Part shown: in pieces, positions 1 through 9,600 of the stretch
How positions within the stretch are numbered: the stretch's first letter is position 1
Layout: each line of letters starts with the position of its first letter
Source: Aphanocapsa lilacina HA4352-LM1
GTDB lineage: Bacteria; Cyanobacteriota; Cyanobacteriia; Gloeobacterales; Gloeobacteraceae
Direction of reading: 5' to 3'
NCBI GenBank assembly: GCA_019359725.1
Contig: JAHHGR010000021.1
Location: 1 to 60,284, forward strand
Length of the DNA stretch: 60,284 nt
Translations under genes and position numbers: made by a program
Notes under the pieces: generated by a model
The model's input: the letters and a program-made list of their open reading frames with translations, nothing else
Database searches by the model: none
What the model was told of the DNA's origin: nothing

Positions 1-118
1 AGCAGGTGCAAAGGGCAATGGACATGATCAATGACCGCCCGCGAAAAGTGCTTGGTTATCGGACACCACGGGAGGTATTCTTAGCTCAGTCAGGTGCTGT
101 TGCACTTCAAACTTGAAT
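1..118 (+). mobile_element. 3' end of an IS30-family element
   Basis: This stretch holds the last codons of an IS30-type transposase and ends in a terminal inverted repeat at 99-118. That repeat is the reverse complement of the sequence at 60085-60104 with 17 of 20 positions equal. The element continues off the left edge of the window. It abuts a decapitated TonB receptor, so it probably inserted into that gene. Confidence 0.8.
3..116 (+). pseudogene. IS30-family transposase, C-terminal fragment (cut by window edge)
   Basis: Only the last 37 codons are in the window. They contain MINDRPRKVLGYRTPREVF, the typical end of IS30 DDE transposases just after the catalytic glutamate region. The stop TGA lies at 114-116, inside the right inverted repeat. 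Whether the full copy is intact cannot be seen. The matching N-terminus at the right edge of the window begins MSFSQLTLQERHRIYILR and could belong to a sister copy. Confidence 0.8.
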
Positions 119-435
119 GGGCCCCTTTCAACAAAATTGCCGCCGCCCTTTCCTACGCGAATCAGGGGCTCAATGCCTCGCTGCTTGTTCGCTACGACGA
201 TGGCAAGCGGCGCGGAGTAACCGGCCTGGGCGGCTCGACCGATTTCACCCCATCCTTTGCTACCCTAGACCTCAATGTCGAGATTCCTATTTTTCAGAAC
301 TTTACTTTGACCGGCAGTGTCTTCAACTTGACCGATACGCAGTACGAGCACCTCAGCGGCATCCCGGCTCCAGGCGCCACCTTTCGTGTCGGGGGCAGCA
401 TTGAGCTTGGAGGTAGTGCTGCGGGGGGCAGTTAA
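119..435 (+). pseudogene. TonB-dependent receptor, 3' fragment
   Basis: An open frame runs from the IS30 border to TAA at 433-435. It carries the last beta strands of an outer-membrane TonB-dependent receptor: alternating hydrophobic strands, SFATLDLNVEIPIF, then the conserved SVFNLTDTQYEHLSGIPAPG near the C-terminus. Plug, TonB box and most of the barrel are missing. The apparent GTG start at 94 lies inside the IS and is not a real start. The C-terminus ends in a short Gly/Ser tail instead of the usual terminal aromatic residue. The natural reading is a receptor gene interrupted by IS30. Confidence 0.75.
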
Positions 436-544
436 CTGCGAAGGTGAAATTTTAGATGGCTGGCACCTGAGCGGAGGCGGCACGTATTTGGACTGTACCC
501 CCCCGCTTGTGCCAGATTTTGGGGCAGGCGATTCGGAGCGGACG

Positions 545-2752
545 GTGGACGATCAGACCCTGGATGAAGCCCTCAAGCGGTACTTCGGCCACGAGCAATT
601 TCGGCCGGGACAGCGGCGGATCGTCAGGCTGGCCATGGCCGGGCGCGACCAGCTGATCTTGATGCCCACCGGGGGCGGCAAATCGCTCACCTACCAGCTA
701 CCGGCCCTGCTGCTGCCGGGCTTGACGGTGGTCGTCTCGCCGCTGATCGCCCTGATGCACGACCAGGTGGACCGCCTGCGCGAGAACGGTATCGCCGCTA
801 CTTTTATCAACAGCACCCTCGCCGCGGGCGAGCGGACCCGCCGCGAACAGGCGATCGCCCAGGGCCGCATGAAACTTTTGTACCTCTCGCCAGAGCGGCT
901 CTTGAGCGAGGAGTGTCTGGGATTTCTGGAGTACGTGCAGCGCCAGGTGGGTCTGTCGCTATTGGCGGTCGATGAGGCGCACTGCGTGAGCGAATGGGGG
1001 CACGACTTTCGACCTGAGTACCGCCAGCTTGCGATGGTGCGCGAGCGCTTCACGGCCCTGCCGACCCTGGCGCTCACCGCCACGGCCACCGAGCGCGTCC
1101 GTCAGGACATCCTGGTGCAACTGAAGTTGCGCGAGCCGCACATTCATGTTGCCAGTTTCGATCGGCCGAACCTGCACTATGCAGTCCTCGCCAAGGACAA
1201 AGGGGCCTACACGGAATTGTTGGGCCGTCTGCGGCGGCTGGACGGGGCAAGTGCGATCGTCTACTGCCAGAGCCGCCGGGCGGTCGAGGCGCTGGCTGAA
1301 AGGCTGGTGGCGGACGGTCTGAACGCCCTGCCCTACCATGCCGGGATGGCGACTGAAGTGCGCTCGCGCCACCAGACGCAATTTCTGCGCGACGATGCGA
1401 CGGTGCTGGTGGCGACGGTGGCCTTCGGTATGGGGATCGCCAAACCCGATGTGCGCGGAGTGTTTCATTACGAACTGCCGCGCAACCTCGAAGGGTACTA
1501 CCAGGAGTCGGGCCGAGCCGGGCGCGACGGCCAACCGGCCGATTGCGTACTGTTTTTCAGCCCGGGCGACCGGGCCAAAGTCGAATATCTCATCGCCCAG
1601 AAGTCCGACCCCCAAGAGCAGCGCCTCGCCCGCTCGCAGCTTGCCCAGATGCTGGCCTACGCCGAGAGCACCGTCTGCCGGCGGCGCATCCTGCTGGGCT
1701 ACTTCGGCGAAGCGCTCGCCGAAGCGGGCTGCGCCAACTGCGACAACTGCCGCAGCCCAGTCGCCACCCAGGACCGGACCGTGGACGCTCAGAAGTTGCT
1801 TTCGTGCGTGGCTCGCTGCCAGGAGCGCTTCGGGCTTCGGTACATCGCCCAGGTGCTGCGCGGGGCGAACACCCAGAAAATCCGCACCCAGGGGCACGAC
1901 CGGCTTTCGACTTTCGGCATCGGCACGGACCTGAGCCAGGCCGAATGGCTGCACCTGGGCCGCACCCTGGTGCACCAGGGGCTTTTAATCGAGACCACCG
2001 ACGGCTATCCGGTGCTCAAACTCAACGCCCTTTCCTGGGAAGTGCTGCGCGCTCAGCGGACAGTGACAGCAGCCCGGCTTCCCGCTCGCCCCACCGCACC
2101 CCAACCCACCGACCAGGCGGCAACAGACGACACCGCCACAGCACTGTTCGAGCACCTGCGCCGCCTGCGCAAGCGCCTGGCCGACGAGCAGAACGTGCCG
2201 CCCTACGTCGTCTTCGCCGACGCCGCCCTCAAAGCGATGGCCCAGCGGCGCCCCCAGACGATGGCCCAGTTTCTGGCCATCCCGGGCGTCGGCAGCCGCA
2301 AGGCCGAAGCCTACTTCACCCCATTTACCGCCGAAATCCGCACCTACTGCGAAGCGCACGCCCTATCTCCGCCATTGGAGCAAGCAGAGACTCTCCCACC
2401 CGCCCCCACCCACCGGGAGTGCCGCCAACCGAGAGGCACACCCACCGCCTCCACCCACGCCCTCACGCTACAGCTGTGGCAGCAGGGCCTGAGCATCGAG
2501 CAGATTGCCGAACAGCGCAGCCTGCGAATCGAAACCATCGAAGGCCACCTGGCCGAACTAGTCGAAGCGGGCGAGAACATCGACATCGAGGGCCTCGTCG
2601 AGCCGAAGCGCAGGTGCACCATCGAAGCCGCCCTACTCAAACTCGGAACGGCCATGCTCAAGCCGGTCAAAGAGCACCTCGGCGAGGAATATTCTTACAG
2701 TGAAATTCGCCTGGTGCGAGCCCGGTTACTGTGCGCCCAAGGCGATTGCTGA
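545..2752 (+). CDS. recQ: RecQ family ATP-dependent DNA helicase
   Basis: This 735-residue protein unwinds duplex DNA 3' to 5' in recombination and fork repair. Motifs appear in order: Walker A TGGGKS near residue 42, DEAH near 143 followed by CVSEWGHDFRPEY, LALTATAT, VYCQSRR, and the motif VI segment ESGRAGRDG. A zinc-binding cysteine set (CRRR then CANCDNC, about 378-402), a winged-helix RQC region, an HRDC domain and a C-terminal helix-turn-helix segment starting at ALTLQLWQQGLSIEQ follow. The frame is open back to 386, but the family's first conserved residues are LDEALKRYFGHEQFRPGQ. GTG 545 has a GGAG six bases upstream, so it is preferred over GTG 509, which has none. Confidence 0.93.
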   Translation: MDDQTLDEALKRYFGHEQFRPGQRRIVRLAMAGRDQLILMPTGGGKSLTYQLPALLLPGLTVVVSPLIALMHDQVDRLRENGIAATFINSTLAAGERTRREQAIAQGRMKLLYLSPERLLSEECLGFLEYVQRQVGLSLLAVDEAHCVSEWGHDFRPEYRQLAMVRERFTALPTLALTATATERVRQDILVQLKLREPHIHVASFDRPNLHYAVLAKDKGAYTELLGRLRRLDGASAIVYCQSRRAVEALAERLVADGLNALPYHAGMATEVRSRHQTQFLRDDATVLVATVAFGMGIAKPDVRGVFHYELPRNLEGYYQESGRAGRDGQPADCVLFFSPGDRAKVEYLIAQKSDPQEQRLARSQLAQMLAYAESTVCRRRILLGYFGEALAEAGCANCDNCRSPVATQDRTVDAQKLLSCVARCQERFGLRYIAQVLRGANTQKIRTQGHDRLSTFGIGTDLSQAEWLHLGRTLVHQGLLIETTDGYPVLKLNALSWEVLRAQRTVTAARLPARPTAPQPTDQAATDDTATALFEHLRRLRKRLADEQNVPPYVVFADAALKAMAQRRPQTMAQFLAIPGVGSRKAEAYFTPFTAEIRTYCEAHALSPPLEQAETLPPAPTHRECRQPRGTPTASTHALTLQLWQQGLSIEQIAEQRSLRIETIEGHLAELVEAGENIDIEGLVEPKRRCTIEAALLKLGTAMLKPVKEHLGEEYSYSEIRLVRARLLCAQGDC

Positions 2753-2899
2753 CAACCCAAAACTAGCCTGACCCACTAACAGCTCTGGATAAAGGTCGGC
2801 TGTGGGTCGGCGTTTCGCTAAATGTACTTCTCGATGGCCACACGGTAGCAGGGACGCAACAGTGGTGCAAGCTCCTCCGCAATCGCCGTAATCATACAG

Positions 2900-2932
2900 G
2901 TGGGTCAGATCGAAGTCGATCTGACCCACCCA
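2900..2932. terminator. Perfect 14-bp hairpin between convergent genes
   Basis: Arms 2900-2913 and 2916-2929 are perfectly complementary with a two-base spacer. The hairpin lies between recQ (+) and the minus-strand glycosyltransferase, where a bidirectional terminator is expected. There is no long T run on either side, so termination is inferred from position and stability. A second short repeat of the ACCTGACACCT type sits at 2950-2972. Confidence 0.5.
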
Positions 2933-2970
2933 AAAACCCAGGTGCCAGGCAACCACCTGACACCTGACAC

Positions 2971-5382
2971 CTAGTTTTTGCGATTGCGGCAGCGGTAATC
3001 GCGCTTTTTAAAATCCTGGTCGTAGCAGTCGGGAATGATCGGAGTGCTGACGGCCAGCAGCTGGATCGAGGTGGGTTCTGTGATGCCCGCTTCGCTCTCG
3101 CTTGGGGCAAGAGCGTAATGGAAGTCGGGGTCGCTTGGCACGTTGGAAGCAGATGGATTGCCTACCATAGCCGTTGTGCGGGAGCCGGAAGTGGGCAAGG
3201 GGGGACGCCGGTCGGTCCGCCCGTCCGCAGGCGACCCGCTCGCCGCCGTGCTCAGCACCGGTGTGCTTACCGCGCCCGCAGAGCTCTGCAGGTACGCCTG
3301 GCGGGCGGCCACGGGCGGCTGCTTGGCAGGAACGCGCTCATCGTCGAACTTTGCGGGTGAAGTTTTGACTATCACAGGGCGACTGGCGGGGGCGGCAGAC
3401 TTGACTACAACCGGTGGCGCGCCGGGCTGCGGCTGCGCAAGCCAGGCACCGGCGATCAGCGCGACACCACCGGCGAGGGCGGCACCGGCTGCCACCGGAC
3501 GGGCCGGAACAGACAGCTTGCGCACGGGAATCTGGGGGGAGGACAGCGTATCGCTTTGGGCCGCCTGCAACTCGTACTCGGCGCGCAGCGCCAGAAGCGG
3601 CGCGGGCAGATAGTTCAGGCTCTGGAACAACAGCCCAATTCCCAGAAGCAGCAGCAGGCTCGAGGCCGGCTGGGCCAAACAAGTGGCGAGCCCCAGACCC
3701 AGACAGCCAATCCCCAAGAGCAGCTCGGTGCGGGCGGAGGCGAGGGCGACCAGACCGCTGGGCAGCGACTTGAACTTGTCGGTGCGCCGCCACGGAATGC
3801 GGCCCACAAACAGCCCCATCACGCTTGCGGTGATCATCGTGTGGTAGAGCGCCTGCTTGGCGAGGAGGGCACCGATGGTGTCGCGCAGCGAGCAACCCAT
3901 CTCGACGCGGTGAACGAGCCAGGTGAGCATCCAACCGGCTACCGTCGTGGACACCCCGGCAATCCAGAGGCTGCGGGGGGCGGCGACCGTCTCGCCCTGC
4001 ACCAGCATCGAAACGAGCACCGCCAGGGTAACAGGCATCATCAAAAATGACAGACCGGTGGTAAAAGGACCCAGGCCGTGGTTCATATGGTGCAGCTTCT
4101 GGATGGGCCGCAACTGGGAAGCTTCCGCCCAGGGCCTGGGCAAAAACAGTCGCAGATGCTGCTTAAACTCCTGCACCGGCCCAAAGGTCCAGCGGAAGCG
4201 CTGCTTTTTGTAGCCGGCAAACGTCTCCGGAATCAAACCGCGGCCAAAGGTCTGGGGTACGAATACCGAGGTGTAGCCCAGCGCATGGATGCGAATCGCC
4301 AGCTCCGAATCCTCGGTCTGGCACCATTCCGACCAGCCGCCCGCCTCATCGAGTGCCCGGCGGCGAATCAGGCACATCGTGCCGACGGTGAGCCCGGCGT
4401 CCCTTTCGTTGAGGCTGGGCATGGTCGTGGCAAAAAACGTCTTGTACTCCCAGTAGCACATGCGCTGGTAGAGGCTATTTTCCCAGTCGCGGTAGTCGTG
4501 GGGCGTCTGCACGAAGCCCATGCGCGGCTCGTCGAAGTGACCGAGCAGCGCACTGAGAAAATTTGGCTCGGCGTGGTAATCGGCGTCGATTACGCCGATA
4601 ATCTCGACATCGTCTGCGACCCGGCGCATCGCCCAGTTGAGCGCCCCGGCCTTCGCTCCGGCCAAAGGTGCCACGTGAAAGAAGCGAAAACGCTCCCCAA
4701 GCCGCGCGCAGTAAGCTTCCACCGGCTTCCAGAGGTCGGGATCTTTGGTGTTGTTGTCGATCACCATGACCTCGAAGTTGGAATAGTCCAGGGCGGCCAG
4801 CTTGTCGAGGGTCGCCTTGACCACCTCCGGCGGCTCGGCATAGCAGGGTACCTGCAGACAGACCCGCGGGTAGTGCGCCCGCTGGCCGCTGGGCTTGATC
4901 CCCCGCGGCCTGAGCCAATGCTTGCGGGTGAGCACTTCCCATTGCTCCAGCGAGGCGACGACGCCAATCGGCAGCATCAACACCAGGAGCGGGTAGCCCG
5001 CCAGCATCAGTACCCGGGTAAGCAGGCTGATGTCGAGATTGACGATAAAATCAACGCCCCACACCAGGGAAGTGAGGGCGAGCAAAAAATTGTTGACTAG
5101 AAGCAGGCGGCCGGAGGCGCTGAAGTGGGTCATCAGGCGGCGGATCAGCAGTTGGCCGAAAGCCGCCACCGCAAGGGGGACCAGCACTTCCCACGCCTGG
5201 GGAGCAAGATAACCGGCCGCCAGGGCCGCCGGGCCGTTGCCCAGCACAAAAGCAACCACCGGGTTCAGTGCACCCTTGGGGGCGACGGCCTTCTCGTACA
5301 CCGTTAGCACTGCAGCCATCAGGAAGGCCAACGAGAAGTAGATTACTCCAGTGGTAAGAACATCAAAGAGGCTAGATGACAT
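2971..5382 (-). CDS. Membrane glycosyltransferase, family 2 (cellulose-synthase-like)
   Basis: This 803-residue protein probably polymerises or transfers sugars at the inner membrane for an exopolysaccharide. About four N-terminal membrane segments precede a GT-A domain with VIDNN (about 208-212), DAD (266-268, metal binding), TED (356-358, catalytic base) and QRFRW (394-398). This is the full processive-GT2 signature. Several more membrane segments follow, the last near 631-648. An unusual Pro/Ser/Ala-rich tail of about 150 residues completes the protein and contains no recognised domain. No BcsB/BcsC partner or PilZ domain is nearby. The product sugar cannot be told from sequence. Confidence 0.88.
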   Translation of the reverse strand: MSSSLFDVLTTGVIYFSLAFLMAAVLTVYEKAVAPKGALNPVVAFVLGNGPAALAAGYLAPQAWEVLVPLAVAAFGQLLIRRLMTHFSASGRLLLVNNFLLALTSLVWGVDFIVNLDISLLTRVLMLAGYPLLVLMLPIGVVASLEQWEVLTRKHWLRPRGIKPSGQRAHYPRVCLQVPCYAEPPEVVKATLDKLAALDYSNFEVMVIDNNTKDPDLWKPVEAYCARLGERFRFFHVAPLAGAKAGALNWAMRRVADDVEIIGVIDADYHAEPNFLSALLGHFDEPRMGFVQTPHDYRDWENSLYQRMCYWEYKTFFATTMPSLNERDAGLTVGTMCLIRRRALDEAGGWSEWCQTEDSELAIRIHALGYTSVFVPQTFGRGLIPETFAGYKKQRFRWTFGPVQEFKQHLRLFLPRPWAEASQLRPIQKLHHMNHGLGPFTTGLSFLMMPVTLAVLVSMLVQGETVAAPRSLWIAGVSTTVAGWMLTWLVHRVEMGCSLRDTIGALLAKQALYHTMITASVMGLFVGRIPWRRTDKFKSLPSGLVALASARTELLLGIGCLGLGLATCLAQPASSLLLLLGIGLLFQSLNYLPAPLLALRAEYELQAAQSDTLSSPQIPVRKLSVPARPVAAGAALAGGVALIAGAWLAQPQPGAPPVVVKSAAPASRPVIVKTSPAKFDDERVPAKQPPVAARQAYLQSSAGAVSTPVLSTAASGSPADGRTDRRPPLPTSGSRTTAMVGNPSASNVPSDPDFHYALAPSESEAGITEPTSIQLLAVSTPIIPDCYDQDFKKRDYRCRNRKN

Positions 5383-5833
5383 CGATTGCCATTCCCCTAT
5401 TGTCGGTTATAAAAATCGCATGGCAGGAAAAGCGCTATCCCCAGCATGATCATAGGGAAATCGTTAAAAACGTGTTAAATAAATTCATCTACACAAGGGA
5501 TATAGCCCATCCCCCTTAGGCAGGGGAAACCTCCGCAGGAAGGAAGAACACTTCCTATTAGCCTATCGAAAGATGTATTCCGTCAAATGGGAATCATTAA
5601 TAGTATAGTGCCTGGAACCCGCGCATGGGAGCATCCCCATGCCAGAACTTGCCTTTTGCACTGCAGCATACACCGCCACGCCCGCCCAGGTCCGCGGACG
5701 AAAAAATTGGCTAGCGAAAAGAAGTGAAATCCGCACGGAATCCCCCTGTTTAGGGGCTCAGCAGATGGCCGAAAAACAGAATATAGACAGCGCAGGTCAA
5801 TCGCAGCGCTTGCGATCCCATGCCCCTGATTTG
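5383..5833. other. 451-bp region upstream of the GT2 gene, no gene seen
   Basis: This region presumably holds the minus-strand promoter of the glycosyltransferase and the 3' end region of the HEAT gene. It has an AT-rich patch (about 5405-5500, 5570-5610) and a short hairpin with arms 5623-5629 and 5636-5642. A 92-codon plus-strand frame here lacks a Shine-Dalgarno site and recognisable sequence. I see no RNA gene or riboswitch that I could defend. Confidence 0.5.
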
Positions 5834-6535
5834 CTACTCGCGGGGGGGGGTACCGTCCAATTGTTCGAGATAGTAACGGGCGAACTCGACGACTTTTTCG
5901 TCGTCGTCCTTGGCTAGATAAGCGAGGGGTGCGCAGCTCGGCTCCTGGGCATTGGTCTCGCGCGCCTGCAGGGCGATAAGACCCAGGGCCTGGGCGATGC
6001 GGCGGCGCACTTCGGGGTCCGGGTTGGGTACCAGGGGCAACAGCACGTCGAGGGCACGGGCGTTGCCCAGTTCGCCCAAGGCGCTGATGGCAGCGTCGCG
6101 GATCATGTCGGTGTCGCTTGCGACGGCGTTGCGCAGCACCGGATAGCCTCGCTCGTCGCGCAATTGCCCCAGCGAGACCACCGCGCTGTAGCGGACAATC
6201 CAGTCGATGTCTTCGTAGTAGGCCCGCAGCAGGTATTCCACTGCCCGCAGGTCCCCGAGCGATCCCAGAGAACCGGCTGCCTCCGCCCGCACCGAGGCGT
6301 CTTTGTCGTTGTTGAGCAAGTCGATCAGCAAGTCGAAGTTGCCTTCGCCCTTCTTCTTGCCCAGACCGATGGCGGCGTAGACGCGCACCAGCGGAATCGG
6401 GTCAAGAGCCGCCTGAAACAGCAGCGGCACCGCCTCTTCGTCCGAGAAAAAACGCAGGGCGACCAGGGCGGCCATGCGCTTGCTGGGGTCGGCACTGGCC
6501 ATTTGGGCTTTCACTTCTTCTAGAGAGGATGTCAT
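5834..6535 (-). CDS. HEAT-repeat protein (PBS-lyase/NblB-like)
   Basis: A 233-residue soluble protein built almost wholly of HEAT-like helical repeats of about 31 residues. Examples are AALVALRFFSDEEAVPLL, VRAEAAGSLGSLGDLRAV, VRYSAVVSLGQLRDERGY and IRDAAISALGELGNARAL. Cyanobacterial members of this class include phycobilin lyase subunits CpcE/PecE and the phycobilisome-degradation protein NblB. Length and lack of a partner lyase subunit gene fit an NblB-like or generic scaffold protein better than a lyase. It is transcribed divergently from the tubulin-like gene with about 120 bp between starts, so a link to that operon is possible. A run of nine C residues lies four codons before the stop. 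Confidence 0.8.
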   Translation of the reverse strand: MTSSLEEVKAQMASADPSKRMAALVALRFFSDEEAVPLLFQAALDPIPLVRVYAAIGLGKKKGEGNFDLLIDLLNNDKDASVRAEAAGSLGSLGDLRAVEYLLRAYYEDIDWIVRYSAVVSLGQLRDERGYPVLRNAVASDTDMIRDAAISALGELGNARALDVLLPLVPNPDPEVRRRIAQALGLIALQARETNAQEPSCAPLAYLAKDDDEKVVEFARYYLEQLDGTPPRE

Positions 6536-6653
6536 CGCCGCAAAGGTCCCAGTATGTTACATCTCTTAATCTAGCAGTGCTGAACCCGCGGGGCAATCTC
6601 TCTTACTGCAGAAGCGTCGAACGATCAGCTAGTTTTGAGGGAAGGTTACGGGG

Positions 6654-9600
6654 ATGGTGATGGCTGAATACACCGGCATGACACCGACGGTGGTGGTGGG
6701 CCTTGGGGGCACAGGCAAAGAGATTCTAATTAAAATTCGGCGGATGATCGTCGAATCCTATGGCACCCTCGACGCGCTGCCGATCGTGTCGTTTTTGCAC
6801 CTCGATACCGAGCAGAATGCCAAAGTCTCCGAGCCGCAGACGGTGCTCAAGCAGGATATCTCCCTGCGGCCGGTGGAGCAGGTCTGGACGAAGGTCGAGG
6901 ACGCCAAGGCGATCCTCAGCCGCATCGGCTCCTATCCCTACGTGGCCGAATGGTTTCCAAGCGAGCTGAAAGGCACCGATTCGATCCTGGCCGGGGCGGG
7001 GCAGATTCGCGCTTTGGGCCGCTTCGCCTTCGCCGTCAATTATCAGCAAATCAAAGGAGCTTTCGCGGCGGCGCGCGCGCGCCTGCGCGGCCACGAGAAG
7101 TTCATGCTGGACACCTGGAAGGTGCAGCTCGATCAAGGCATCAATATCTTCGTGGTGGGCTCCCTTTCGGGGGGGACCGGCTCGGGGATGCTTTTGGATC
7201 TGGCCTACAACCTGCGCGACTGGTTGCCGCCTTCGGATCTGCCCCAGTCCTCGGCCTACCTGGTGTTGCCGGGGGCTTTCTCCGGCCTGGGCGACCGGGT
7301 GATCGCCAATGCCTATGCGGCTTTGATGGAACTCGATTACTACAGCCGTACCGACACGCGCTTCGAGGCCCAGTACAGCACCGCCGCCTCCGACCGCATC
7401 AGCGACCAATCGGGCCGCGACGTGCCCTTTAACTTTTGTTACCTGGTGGGCAACTCCAACAACAAAGTCACCTTCGCAAGCCTGGAGGCGGTACTGGAGA
7501 TGGTGTCGCAAAATATCTTTCTCGATTTCTCCTCGGGTTTCAGCCAGTTCAAAAAGCTCGTGCGCGACAACATCCGCAAGCACTGGGCCGGCCCCGACCC
7601 GCTCGGCTATCCGCAGAGCTTTATCACCTTTGGACTATCGAGTATCCAGTTTCCGATCGAGCGGGTGATCAACGCCTGCGCCTCGCGATTGGCAGGCCGG
7701 GTGGTGCGCTGGTGGATGAATCCGACCCCGTCGCCCACCGCCATGCGCGACTTGATTCGCACCGAGATTCTGCCCGGTCTGGTGCTCGCCGAATCGGACA
7801 ACCAGCACCAACTGCTCGATTCGATCGCCATGGGCGACAACGCCAAGCCCTACACCAAAGAAGTGGCCGACTGGGCGGCAAGCCTGCGCAAGCGCCGCAA
7901 CGACCTGCAAATTCCGTTTGAAAATCTGCAGCGCTTTGTTTTGGTCGAGCAGGAGAAGTACGCCGTGCACTTTAGCGACGGCGACACCGACCCGCGCCGC
8001 TGGAGCGACTTCTACCAAAAAATGTTCGACAATCTGGAGCGTCTCGCCGTCCAGAAGCGCACCGAACTGCGCACCATGGTCGCCAGGATGATCGAGGACC
8101 GCTTTCGGGGACCGAAGTTCGCCCGCCAGTTTCTGGAGGTGCTGCTGGAGGTACTGGTCGATTACAAGAGCCGCTTCGACCAGGATCGCCAGAAGACCTG
8201 GATTCCCCAGGAGCGCTCGTCCGCCAACGCCCTGCAGACGCTCACCAAGCAGGTGGACGATCAGGCCCGTCAGTTTTTACTGCTCGATCGCAAGCGCCGC
8301 ATCGACGAGACCTTCAATGCGATCATGCTCGCCCTGGAGACGGTTTACGTCTCCAAGATCGAAGTGAAAAGCCGCACCCTCGGGGTGCAGCTCGTCGAGG
8401 CGCTCCGGGAGGAGAGCGAGCGGCTATTGAGCGATCTCACCCGTTTCGACCGGTTGATGGAGAGCCTCGAAGCCCAGTTTGCAGACAAAGAGAATACTTA
8501 TCTGCGCGAGACGCGCACGCTCACGGTCAACGGCATCTTGCTCTACGACGAAAAAGACGTCGGCATGATTTACCAGAACACCCTGGGAGAACGCGAGCAG
8601 GCCGTCTGCGGGCTGATCTCCGAGAAGGTGCTCTCAGCAAGCGACGTGTCGCTGTTTGAGCTGCACACCTTCGACACGTTTCTCGCCCGGGATCTGTTCA
8701 GCCGTCTGCTCGATGCGAGCCTCGACGAATTCGTGGGCCGCTCGCGCGCCCGCGTCTCCGCCGCGCGCAAGTTTCTGGAGACTTACCCGACCGTCGAGCA
8801 GCAAGAAGCGCAGATCAAGACGACGTTTGAAAAATCGGAGCCCTTTTTGCGCTTTTCCCAGGAGCAGGCCCGCCTCGGCTGGGACGACAAGCCCGAAAAG
8901 CGCCAGACGCTGGTGGGCATTCAAGGCGGCAACAAGCCCGACGACCCGGCGGCGGCGATGCTGTTGCCGCTGATTCGCAAAACCAGCACGATCACCGACA
9001 AGGACATCCGGCCTCTAGGCGAGTCGCATCGGATCTTTTTTGTGCAGGAGGCGGGGGCCTTTCCCCTCAGGCTTATCGAAGGAATGGCCCGGATGCGCAG
9101 CGTCTACCGGGCGGTCAAAGCCGCCGATCGCAATCCGCTGCACACCGACAGCGACGAGAACCGCTTCGGCGATCTGATGCCTTCGACCGAGGACGAAGCC
9201 CAGGTGCGCCGCAACGCCATTCTCGGGCGTGCCCTGGGGCTTGTGTACCTGGTCGAGAACAAGCTCACCGGTTATCCGGAAGCCCGTCTGCGCTTTTTTG
9301 ACCGCCAGTCGGGGCTCGAAAAAACCGAGGTGCTTGGCAACGACTGGCAAAGTGCGACCGAATTTCTCCTCAACGACGCCAACCGCCGCCTCAAGGACAT
9401 CCTGGCCGACGAGCTGGCCCGCCAGGGCGGCTCGCCCACCACCCGCCCGGCGAAGCAGGAATTTTATACCCGTCTGATGCAGTGGCTGGCTGTTCACCGC
9501 GCCGAGGTTGAAGGGGGCGAGGACAACCCCGCCTACCGGGAGGCCGCCGAGGCGGTCGAAGACTTTATCAAGACCCACAATCTCTACATCGAGGGCACGC

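Noticed and set aside
386..544. Upstream extension of the recQ frame to 386
   Set aside because: It overlaps the TonB receptor fragment, lacks a Shine-Dalgarno site, and shows no family similarity before residue LDEALKRYF.
959..1975. 338-codon minus-strand frame inside recQ
   Set aside because: Antisense shadow produced by GC-rich codon structure; no motifs, and recQ is certain.
5400..5640. Possible cyclic-di-GMP riboswitch before the GT2 gene
   Set aside because: I looked for the conserved GEMM core on the minus strand and could not find it; only a weak unrelated hairpin is present.
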